Part shown: piece by piece, positions 1-5,620 of the stretch
How positions within the stretch are numbered: the stretch's first letter is position 1
Layout: the number at the start of each line of letters is the position of its first letter
The notes under the pieces: model-generated
The model's input: the letters and a program-made list of their open reading frames with translations, nothing else
Told to the model about the DNA's origin: nothing
The model's database searches: none
Translations under genes and position numbers: made by a program
Assembly: GCA_017418765.1 (NCBI GenBank)
Contig: JAFOMV010000123.1
Span: 1 to 13,347 of the forward strand
Direction: 5' to 3'
Length of the DNA: 13,347 bases
From: Ruminococcus sp.
GTDB taxonomy: Bacteria; Bacillota_A; Clostridia; Oscillospirales; Ruminococcaceae

Positions 1-239
1 CCGACAGTGCTGTATCTTTCACGGAATATCCTTACCGCTTCAAGAACTTCCTCCTCGTTCATTCCGCAGAATTTATCGAAAGACTCATAAAGCGGAGGGC
101 CGAGGAAACGGTTCATATCATCGGGAATATTACGTCCCATAGCGGTAAGAGCGTGTTTCATGCAGTTGATTATGCCCTCAGCGGAATCTGTAAGAGTTCC
201 GTCAAGATCAAAAAACAGGTATTTGTAGTTGTTTATCAC
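1..239 (-). CDS. HAD-family hydrolase, phosphoglycolate phosphatase-like (partial)
   Basis: The visible 79 codons are the N-terminus of a haloacid dehalogenase superfamily phosphatase; the rest lies beyond the left edge. Residues 9-15 read FFDLDGT, HAD motif I, where Asp11 would be the nucleophile forming the phospho-aspartate and Asp13 the acid/base. Residues 19-54 (SAEGI... then FLGPPLYESF) match the start of the helical C1 cap of the Gph/PpaX-like subfamily, which removes phosphate from small metabolites such as phosphoglycolate or nucleotides. The substrate cannot be told from this part. The start is GTG, because motif I needs an upstream start and the next ATG comes after it. GTG overlaps the purE stop by four bases (GTGA), so translation is probably coupled to purE. 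An AGGAG-type site lies about 14 bases upstream inside purE. The family call is secure; the specific function is not. Confidence 0.85.
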   Translation of the reverse strand, partial: MINNYKYLFFDLDGTLTDSAEGIINCMKHALTAMGRNIPDDMNRFLGPPLYESFDKFCGMNEEEVLEAVRIFRERYSTV

Positions 240-736
240 AGTGCTGCTATCTGCTCCTGTAAAGCCTTGTCCTTAGCGATAACGCCGTCAGCCATAGCCT
301 TCTTCTCAGCGGCAAGCTTTTCAGCGAGAGCTTCGTCTGAGACGGCGAGCATCTGGACTGCCAGTACTGCCGCATTTTTAGCTCCGTCGATACCAACAGT
401 AGCAACAGGTACTCCCGGAGGCATCATAACGGTAGCGAGGAGAGCGTCAACACCTTCGAGAGCCTTTGACTTCATAGGTATACCGATAACAGGCAGAGTT
501 GTATGACCTGCAACAACACCTGCAAGGTGAGCAGCCATACCTGCTGCACATATGATAGCACCGAAGCCGTTTGCTCTTGCGTTTGAAGCAAATTCGCAGG
601 CTTCTGCGGGAGTTCTGTGGGCGCTCATTACACGGCATTCAAATTCAACACCGTACTTTTTGAGCTCTGTGAGAGCTGATTTAACAACAGGGAAATCACT
701 GTCGCTTCCCATGATAACTGCAACTTTTTTTGACAT
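236..736 (-). CDS. purE: N5-carboxyaminoimidazole ribonucleotide mutase, PurE
   Basis: PurE interconverts N5-CAIR and CAIR in cytoplasmic de novo purine synthesis. The 166-residue length and the motifs fit class I bacterial PurE: IMGSDSDFPVV at residues 8-18 (nucleotide/phosphate loop), SAHRTP at 38-43 with the conserved catalytic His40, the AAGMAAHLAG segment at 64-73, and LPVIGIP at 81-87. A Lys/Ala-rich C-terminal helix follows. Two ATGs lie close together, at 742 and 736. The AGGAG at 750-746 is only 3 bases from the first but 9 from the second, so I take the second (protein starting MSKKVAVIMG). It sits 24 bases behind a WG-repeat membrane protein gene and overlaps the HAD gene by four bases. 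No purK, purC or other pur gene is next to it here, which is unusual, since purE commonly sits in a purine operon. Confidence 0.97.
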   Translation of the reverse strand: MSKKVAVIMGSDSDFPVVKSALTELKKYGVEFECRVMSAHRTPAEACEFASNARANGFGAIICAAGMAAHLAGVVAGHTTLPVIGIPMKSKALEGVDALLATVMMPPGVPVATVGIDGAKNAAVLAVQMLAVSDEALAEKLAAEKKAMADGVIAKDKALQEQIAAL

Positions 737-745
737 TTTCATGTT

Positions 746-751
746 CTCCTT
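746..751 (-). promoter_or_regulatory. Shine-Dalgarno site deciding the purE start
   Basis: AAGGAG on the minus strand. Its spacing is 3 bases to the ATG at 742 and 9 bases to the ATG at 736, which favours the downstream ATG. Confidence 0.6.
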
Positions 752-760
752 AATTATATT

Positions 761-1909
761 TCAGTTCTGACTTTTGTTATCTGAGGCAGTAACTGTATTA
801 TTTTGCTGAATGGAATTATTCTCCGTGCTGTATCCAACGATGTTTTCGGGATGTTCATTTATGGCAGGATGTTCAGGCTCAGGAGCAGGATAATCAGGAG
901 CATTTACAGTAAAGGCTCCTGATACGGCTTTCAGTTCACCTGCTGAGCTGCCTTTGAATTCGATGACAGCTTTGTATCTGTCGTTCATGCGGCACAGCTT
1001 GTCATTATCATCGTGATATGATATCTCGGTATCAGCTGTTACAGCGACAGCGAAATGAGGTGTATCATCATCCGAGCGTGTTGAATACAGAAAAATATCG
1101 GGTATGGATAAGAGCCGTTTTGAATCTATCCTTTTTTCGTCAGGAAAAAGCGGATTGAATACAGCGTTGTCAGAGCGTATGATATCATCGAGCACAGACT
1201 CATCTTCAGTGAAGGCATATTCAATGTATTTGCCTGCGCTTTCTGCCATTTCTTCAAGCATGGGAACGCTCAGCTTAGAGAGCAGAAGTTTGCTTGTGAT
1301 ATCTATCCTGTAATCTGACGAAAGGGTCTTTCCGCTGAGAACAGCATTTTTCATTATTGAGCCGTTTGAGTTTACGGAGTACACATATGAGCCTTTATCT
1401 GTGCTTAGCGTCATATCCTTGTCGCCGATGCTGATATTCTTCCATGACCTGCTGAAAACAGGGGTAAGAGATTCATTATATAAAACGAGTGAACCGTCTG
1501 AATGAGCTTTTGCTGTGTAGAAAGAAGTACCGTTGATACTGCGGCGTTCGATACTGTCATAGATAAACGGCACAACAGCGTTTCCCTCGTAATCTATACA
1601 GCCGAGCAGCTTGCTTCCCCTGACGGTTTTTTCAGCGATACAAAGTCCGGAATCTGTGAATGTGAGTTTTTCCCATTCAGGCTGGACGATAACTCTTTCA
1701 CTGCTGTCAGCGATGCCGTAATTGCCGGAAGCGTCACGGAAAAGCATATTACCGTACTGATCGGTCTCAAGTTTTTTTGCTATAGCTGACTGTGCTCCGC
1801 CTTCGTAGGTATCCTTTCCCGTATCCGAGAAAAATCGGGTGATAGCAGCTGCCAATACTATCACAATGATGATAAGTGCGGAAAACAGAAGCTTCATATG
1901 CTTATTCAA
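761..1909 (-). CDS. Membrane-anchored WG-repeat protein of unknown function
   Basis: 382 residues. Residues 6-25 form one hydrophobic segment after a short basic N-terminus, and I see no lipobox or clear signal peptidase site, so it is probably a membrane-anchored protein facing outward. Residues 62-92 (NYGIADSSERVIVQPEWEKL) and 101-122 (LLGCIDYEGNAVVPFIYDSI) are two clear WG/KWG-type repeats: G-[IC]-[AI]-D, then a V-[IV]-x-P turn and an aromatic. Weaker repeat-like sequence continues to about residue 185. The repeats normally form beta-propeller-like binding modules. Residues 205-335 are mixed alpha/beta and not recognised. The tail from residue 337 is rich in Pro/Glu, then Asn/Gln/Ser, and likely disordered. 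The start is TTG with AGGAGGTG ten bases upstream and an in-frame TGA directly before it; the next in-frame ATG is at 1897, too far from that site. It lies 20 bases after the glycosyltransferase gene, so an envelope role is plausible but unproven. Confidence 0.8.
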   Translation of the reverse strand: MNKHMKLLFSALIIIVIVLAAAITRFFSDTGKDTYEGGAQSAIAKKLETDQYGNMLFRDASGNYGIADSSERVIVQPEWEKLTFTDSGLCIAEKTVRGSKLLGCIDYEGNAVVPFIYDSIERRSINGTSFYTAKAHSDGSLVLYNESLTPVFSRSWKNISIGDKDMTLSTDKGSYVYSVNSNGSIMKNAVLSGKTLSSDYRIDITSKLLLSKLSVPMLEEMAESAGKYIEYAFTEDESVLDDIIRSDNAVFNPLFPDEKRIDSKRLLSIPDIFLYSTRSDDDTPHFAVAVTADTEISYHDDNDKLCRMNDRYKAVIEFKGSSAGELKAVSGAFTVNAPDYPAPEPEHPAINEHPENIVGYSTENNSIQQNNTVTASDNKSQN

Positions 1910-1917
1910 TCAAACCG

Positions 1918-1925
1918 CACCTCCT
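1918..1925 (-). promoter_or_regulatory. Shine-Dalgarno site supporting a TTG start
   Basis: AGGAGGTG on the minus strand, in the 20-base gap between the glycosyltransferase stop and the WG-repeat gene. Spacing from AGGAGG to the TTG at 1909 is 10 bases; the alternative ATG at 1897 would be 22 away. Confidence 0.7.
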
Positions 1926-1929
1926 GTTA

Positions 1930-2922
1930 TCAGTCTTTATTATCTGATACCGGTTCTTCCTTTTTTCTGTTGAGATATATCTCCTCAGTTTCCTTTGTGA
2001 TGTAGATCGGACGTCTTTTTGTTTCAAGGTAAGTTTTGGAGAGATATTGTCCGAGGACTCCTGTGCTGAAAAGCTGGAGACCGCTGAAAAGGAATATCAG
2101 GCAGAGGATAGTAGGATATCCGTCCGGTGAATCATTGAGCCCGAGAAGGCTCTTGATGATGGTTACTATTATGAGAATGAAAGCTATAGCGCACGTGAGT
2201 ATGCCAAGCATAGAAGCTACAGCAAGGGGAGCAGTCGAGAACGCCATGATGCCTTCAAGGGAATACTTGAAAAGTCCCCAGAATGACCATGAGGTAGTGC
2301 CTGCCGGACGTTCGACATTCTCATATTCGATATAGCGGGTATGGAATCCTACCCAGCTGAATATGCCTTTGGAGAAGCGGTTATATTCTGTCATATCGAG
2401 GATGGCATCGACCATCTGTCTCGTCATGAATCGGAAATCCTGTGCTCCGTCGACTATTTCGGTCTGAGATATCTTGTTCATTATTTTATAGAAAAGTCTT
2501 GCGAAAGCGGAGCGTATCTTTGATTCGCCCTGACGGCTGACACGCCTTGTGGTAGCGCAGTCATACTCACCGTCTTTTACGTAGCTGTACATTTGCGGGA
2601 GAAAAGCAGGCGGATGCTGGAGATCGGCGTCCATAACGACTACATAATCGCCCTTTGAGCCTTTGAGTCCGGCGTACATACCTGATTCCTTGCCGAAATT
2701 TCTTGAGAAAGAGATGTATCTTACTCTGCTGTCCTTTTCAGCAAGAGAACGGAGTATATCAAGAGTTTTATCCTTTGAACCGTCGTTTATGAAAAGGTAT
2801 TCAAAGCTGAGTTCAGGGAAGTCTTTTGACATCTGCCCTGTTACTTTGGTTATCTCCTCATAGAACATGGGGAGCACTTCCTGTTCATTATAGCACGGTA
2901 CTACAACTGAAACGAGTTTCAC
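1930..2922 (-). CDS. GT2 family membrane glycosyltransferase (DPM1/GtrB/CsbB-like)
   Basis: 330 residues, usual for the polyprenyl-phosphate glycosyltransferases of family GT2, which move a sugar from a nucleotide donor to undecaprenyl phosphate at the inner face of the membrane for later use in wall, teichoic acid or glycoprotein glycosylation. Residues 5-15 (SVVVPCYNEQE) open the GT-A fold. NDGS at 46-49 and DADLQHPP at 98-105 hold the DXD metal and sugar-nucleotide site. DGAQDFRFM at 158-166 and the ERPAGTTSW segment at 204-212 are also typical of the family. Two C-terminal membrane segments lie at about 233-257 and 270-292, followed by the conserved GQYLSKTYLETKRRP region and a charged cytosolic tail. 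Sugar and final acceptor cannot be predicted. The start is GTG, six bases after AAGGAGG (2935-2929). It is the first gene of the leftward operon. Confidence 0.93.
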   Translation of the reverse strand: MKLVSVVVPCYNEQEVLPMFYEEITKVTGQMSKDFPELSFEYLFINDGSKDKTLDILRSLAEKDSRVRYISFSRNFGKESGMYAGLKGSKGDYVVVMDADLQHPPAFLPQMYSYVKDGEYDCATTRRVSRQGESKIRSAFARLFYKIMNKISQTEIVDGAQDFRFMTRQMVDAILDMTEYNRFSKGIFSWVGFHTRYIEYENVERPAGTTSWSFWGLFKYSLEGIMAFSTAPLAVASMLGILTCAIAFILIIVTIIKSLLGLNDSPDGYPTILCLIFLFSGLQLFSTGVLGQYLSKTYLETKRRPIYITKETEEIYLNRKKEEPVSDNKD

Positions 2923-2976
2923 ATTATTCCTCCTTTGAGAAGTTAGGTCTGAATTTCACAAACCAATACACTATTA

Positions 2977-3005
2977 ATAATACAACAAAACTACAGATAA
3001 TGCAA
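2977..3005 (-). promoter_or_regulatory. Sigma-A promoter of the leftward operon
   Basis: On the minus strand, -35 TTGCAT (3005-3000), a 17-base spacer and -10 TATTAT (2982-2977). Transcription would begin near 2970, giving a leader of about 48 bases before the GTG of the glycosyltransferase. It is the only near-consensus pair with ideal spacing that I found upstream of this operon. Confidence 0.65.
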
Positions 3006-3268
3006 GAGAAAAATGATTAATTTCTCAATTATTTTTACTGTATTTGAAAATGACATACTTTTTGCATTTAATTTGTGCATTTTAACCACTTAGCGGCAGT
3101 AGGGACAAGTGCTGTGAAAGTTGTAGAAGGAATGTCGATATAGGGTAAAATAACAGCTTTTTATGCAAAAATGATAAAGAATATTACTTTGAATGTAAAT
3201 TTAATGAGCAGAAACTATACACAAAACTATGGTGTTTTTGACGAAAATATCAATAACGATTTGTTATT

Positions 3269-3297
3269 TTTACCGAAAATTTTAAAATGGGTATAAT
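3269..3297 (+). promoter_or_regulatory. Weaker upstream promoter candidate
   Basis: TTTACC, 17 bases, TATAAT. The -10 is perfect and the -35 matches at four of six positions. The sequence TTAAAATGGGTATAAT around the -10 resembles TTAAAATGTTATAAT at the pilC P2 promoter. Confidence 0.35.
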
Positions 3298-3323
3298 TTT
3301 TCGTGGTATTTTTTTGGAAAGTG

Positions 3324-3352
3324 TTGATTTTTTTTGATTTATCATGTATAAT
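3324..3352 (+). promoter_or_regulatory. Main sigma-A promoter for the gene at 3546
   Basis: TTGATT (3324-3329), a 17-base spacer and a perfect TATAAT (3347-3352). Transcription would start near 3359, giving a leader of about 187 bases. Confidence 0.65.
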
Positions 3353-3486
3353 ATGAATGTATGGTAATCGCATATATCAATAATGAAAAGCGGCTCTCAT
3401 TATACGCCGGGCGTTGCTTTTTGTGCGTGTAACTGCTTTTGTGTCCATTTTCATGTGCTGAGCATGAGTATATGCGAATCGTGAAA

Positions 3487-3530
3487 TCGGCTTTCCGCTG
3501 CCGAAAAGCGGGAATGCGGCTGTGTCCGCA
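3487..3530 (+). other. Leader hairpins just upstream of the ribosome site
   Basis: Three short inverted repeats sit within 44 bases. TCGGC/GCCGA (3487-3491 with 3500-3504) and TTTCCGC/GCGGGAA (3492-3498 with 3508-3514, one G-U pair) overlap and exclude each other. TGCGG/CCGCA (3515-3519 with 3526-3530) ends four bases before the GGGAGAGG ribosome site. Such overlap could act as a folding switch on translation, but no known riboswitch consensus was recognised, so this is only a structural observation. Confidence 0.35.
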
Positions 3531-3534
3531 AGTT

Positions 3535-3542
3535 GGGAGAGG
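3535..3542 (+). promoter_or_regulatory. Shine-Dalgarno site deciding the start at 3546
   Basis: GGGAGAGG; GGGAG is 6 bases from the ATG at 3546. The in-frame GTG at 3522 has no such site and lies inside a leader hairpin, so the ATG is preferred. Confidence 0.65.
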
Positions 3543-3545
3543 ATT

Positions 3546-5486
3546 ATGGATATCACGTTAGTATCAGCTTCAAACGGTAAGGAAGTACACGGTACCGATA
3601 ACGAAAAGAAAACGGGATGCGGTATCAACCTGCTGCGAGGAGAGAATGTAACGGTGTACCGAAGGATCGGACGTATGACCGACCTCAAGGAGATCACCTG
3701 TGAGAAATGTAAGGCAAATCTTGCCAAGAAAATTATAAAAGCCGATAAAAAAGAAATGTCACGTTTACTCAAGGAAGAAAAGCAGCGTGAAAGAATGGGC
3801 ATGGGCGATGAGGGCATCGTTCCTCTCGGAAATACCACAGCAAAGATCACACGTTCACCTGAGCAGATACGTCAGGATGAGCAGCGTGCAAGGTACGGAC
3901 TTCCTCCGGCAGGAGCACCCGTCCAGCCTGCACCCCAGGCAGCTCCTGTGCAGCCTCAGCCGAAGCCTGAGCCTGTAAAGACTATACCGGGTACAGGCGT
4001 TGCGATGGATAACAGTCTTGCCGCATTTGCTATCAATAAGCCTGCAGCTGCTCCCGAGCAGCCTAAGCAGGATGATTTTGCTTCACAGTTTGCTTTCCAG
4101 AAGCCTGTTTCTGAGGAAAAGCCTGTACATGACGATTTTCTTGCACAGTTTGCAGTTCCGGCAGATGAAAAAACAGTACAGGAATCCCAGCCGGTCCAGG
4201 AAATTCCGGCAGAGCCGACACCCGCACCTGCACCTGCTGCTTCCGCTGTTATAGACAATGTAGACGATATACTTTCTATGTTTTCAGTGGAGAATGTGGC
4301 TTCACAGGGCGTTCCGTCCTCACCTGCATTCAGCAATAATCCGAACGTTATAAATACACAGGAAGTTAAAACACCTGCGCCTGATATGGGCAGCGTTGAT
4401 CAGTGGAATACAAGTTCTGAGCAGTTCTTCGGCGGTTCTCAGCCTCAGACTGTCCCACAGCCGAGCGTACAGCCTGCTGCTCCTGTTATAGAGGATATCC
4501 CTGCGCCGGCAGATATTAGTGCTGCTCAGCCGAATGATATCCCCGTACAGCCGTCAGTTCCTGTGATAGAAGATATATCAGTACCGACAGCAGATATCCC
4601 GTCGGCAATCGAAGACGCAGTTTTAGAGACAGCTTCATACGACGCAAACGAAAAGCCTGCGGTGCAGGAGCTTGATGATATCATGAGCGCACCTGAGGAA
4701 CCCGCAGAGAAAGTTGATCTTTACAAAGAGGAAATCATGGATATCAAGGATAACAACGGTGCTGTACAGCAGGGATCTGCTCAGCAGCCTCAGAATACAC
4801 CTGTACAGCCGCAGACTCAGGCTGCTCCTGTAATTCAGCCGCAGATCATTACAGTACCGCAGCTTGCAGGATACGATCAGAACGGCCAGCCTGTATATAA
4901 CTACATACAGATGAAAATGACAGGTCTTGATCAGAACGGTCAGCCTGTGTTCGCTCCTGTTGATGGTCAGCCTGTACGTCCTGCTGCATCTGTTCATACA
5001 AGGAGCAGTGTGCCTCAGAGACCTGTAACATTCAATCAGGGAGTTCCTAAGGCAAATGTTTCAAAGATCGCTGTAAATCCGCATGCAAAGCAGACTTCAC
5101 AGGCATTTATCAATGCCATAGCAAGTTCAAAGGAGTATGCAGACAAGAATCTTATCGAGACACAGGGATTGAAGGCAAATACTCCTATCCTTTCATCGGT
5201 AGAGGATGTTCTTTCAACTATGGGCGATGATTCGGCAAGACAGAAAATGCTGGCAGAACAGCAGAAGTCACAGCAGCAGAAAACCGTTACATCATTCAAT
5301 GAGTATAAAGGACCTTCCGCTCAGCAGAACCGCAGACCTGTACCTCCTCAGTTCAGAAATACACCATCTCAGCAGCAGATGAGAGACCCGAGAAATATGA
5401 CAAAGTCGGAACTGAAGGCTTACAAGAAGCAGGAAAAGATCGAAGCTAAGTTCAAAAAGGAAATGGCTAAGAGAGGCGGTTATTGA
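3546..5486 (+). CDS. Pro/Gln/Ala-rich protein with N-terminal Cys cluster; function unknown
   Basis: 646 residues, no signal peptide or membrane segment, probably cytosolic; not a family I recognise. Its only cysteines are Cys25 and the pair Cys52/Cys55 (TCEKC). With His15 they could bind a metal, like a small zinc ribbon, within a folded head of about 110 residues. Residues 62-83 are strongly charged and helical. From about 117 to 610 it is low-complexity Pro/Gln/Ala/Val, likely disordered, carrying spaced short motifs: D-[ND]-x-[LA]-x-x-F-A at 155-204, [VL]-[DE]-D-[IV]-[LM]-S at 239, 375 and 552, PVIEDI twice, and DQNGQPV twice. Residues 505-560 look more ordered. The C-terminus (615-646) is a basic, helical tail. 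This layout suggests a scaffold that recruits several copies of a partner. A TPR protein gene follows after 134 bases and the pilus operon comes next, so a pilus-related or cell-surface role is possible but only inferred. Confidence 0.8.
   Translation: MDITLVSASNGKEVHGTDNEKKTGCGINLLRGENVTVYRRIGRMTDLKEITCEKCKANLAKKIIKADKKEMSRLLKEEKQRERMGMGDEGIVPLGNTTAKITRSPEQIRQDEQRARYGLPPAGAPVQPAPQAAPVQPQPKPEPVKTIPGTGVAMDNSLAAFAINKPAAAPEQPKQDDFASQFAFQKPVSEEKPVHDDFLAQFAVPADEKTVQESQPVQEIPAEPTPAPAPAASAVIDNVDDILSMFSVENVASQGVPSSPAFSNNPNVINTQEVKTPAPDMGSVDQWNTSSEQFFGGSQPQTVPQPSVQPAAPVIEDIPAPADISAAQPNDIPVQPSVPVIEDISVPTADIPSAIEDAVLETASYDANEKPAVQELDDIMSAPEEPAEKVDLYKEEIMDIKDNNGAVQQGSAQQPQNTPVQPQTQAAPVIQPQIITVPQLAGYDQNGQPVYNYIQMKMTGLDQNGQPVFAPVDGQPVRPAASVHTRSSVPQRPVTFNQGVPKANVSKIAVNPHAKQTSQAFINAIASSKEYADKNLIETQGLKANTPILSSVEDVLSTMGDDSARQKMLAEQQKSQQQKTVTSFNEYKGPSAQQNRRPVPPQFRNTPSQQQMRDPRNMTKSELKAYKKQEKIEAKFKKEMAKRGGY
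4008..4163 (+). repeat. Three tandem ~20-residue motif repeats within the coding sequence
   Basis: Residues 155-206 of the Pro/Gln-rich protein contain three units of about 20 residues beginning DNSLAAFAINKP, DDFASQFAFQKP and DDFLAQFAVPA. A diverged fourth unit, DDILSMFSVEN, is at residues 240-250 (4263-4295). The protein is conserved between units better than the DNA, which suggests selection on the peptide motif. Confidence 0.6.
4470..4598 (+). repeat. Two copies of the PVIEDI motif unit
   Basis: Residues 309-325 (QPAAPVIEDIPAPADI) and 335-351 (QPSVPVIEDISVPTADI) are close repeats separated by ten residues. This is coding low-complexity repetition, not a mobile or CRISPR-type repeat. Confidence 0.55.
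4869..4952 (+). repeat. Two copies of G[YL]DQNGQPV[YF]
   Basis: Residues 442-451 (GYDQNGQPVY) and 460-469 (GLDQNGQPVF) repeat 54 bases apart, with DNA that is almost identical across GATCAGAACGG and CAGCCTGT. A shorter DGQPV follows at residue 473. Confidence 0.6.
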
Positions 5487-5551
5487 TCCGCTTAAAGCAA
5501 AACCGTCAGGTGATTTTTTGGCGGTGCTGCCTTAAATCAATGAAATCATAC

Positions 5552-5588
5552 AGCGCCGCAAGACCTGAAGCACTGGCTTTGCGGCGCT
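5552..5588 (+). other. Perfect 10-bp intergenic hairpin without a T-tract
   Basis: AGCGCCGCAA (5552-5561) pairs perfectly with TTGCGGCGCT (5579-5588) around a 17-base loop, in the 134-base gap between the Pro/Gln-rich gene and the TPR gene. No run of T follows on either strand, so it is not a standard intrinsic terminator. The right arm can instead pair in GCGCTTAGCGC (5584-5594). It may be a processing or stability element, or an attenuator for the TPR gene. I see no other gene or promoter in the gap. Confidence 0.5.
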
Positions 5589-5620
5589 TAGCGCAATAAA
5601 CAGAAATGAGGGCACTATCA

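Larger units (their letters stand above)
2923..3545. other. Divergent intergenic region (623 bases)
   Basis: No convincing gene on either strand. The left edge holds the Shine-Dalgarno site and promoter of the leftward glycosyltransferase operon. Positions 3010-3360 are very AT-rich and include two rightward promoter candidates. From about 3380 onward the composition turns GC-richer and becomes the transcribed leader of the rightward gene, with several possible hairpins. A small GC-richer island at 3086-3118, with a CACTT/AAGTG inverted repeat, is unexplained. The apparent minus-strand reading frame across 3377-3850 is the antisense of the coding gene. Confidence 0.7.

Noticed and set aside
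3487..3540. Cobalamin riboswitch-like GGGAA segment in the leader
   Set aside because: Only a short resemblance; the B12-box core GCCACTG is absent and the stems are too short.
3522..3545. GTG start at 3522 for the scaffold gene
   Set aside because: No ribosome site, located inside a leader hairpin; GGGAG lies six bases before the ATG at 3546.
3377..3850. Minus-strand open frame of 157 residues over the leader and head of the scaffold gene
   Set aside because: It overlaps a better supported gene on the opposite strand, has no ribosome site or promoter of its own, and its composition is what antisense of that gene would give. The same reasoning removes the minus-strand frames at 3956-4336, 4635-4997, 4849-5031 and 5036-5299.
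4008..4952. CRISPR-like or mobile repeats
   Set aside because: The repeats are short, diverged at DNA level, in frame, and explained by repeated peptide motifs of a low-complexity protein. No transposase, integrase or attachment site is seen in the window.
5503..5527. Intrinsic terminator just after the scaffold gene (ACCGTC...GGCGGT around a T-run)
   Set aside because: The six-base stem needs a G-U pair, and the T-run lies in the loop rather than after the stem, so it does not fit the terminator layout on either strand.
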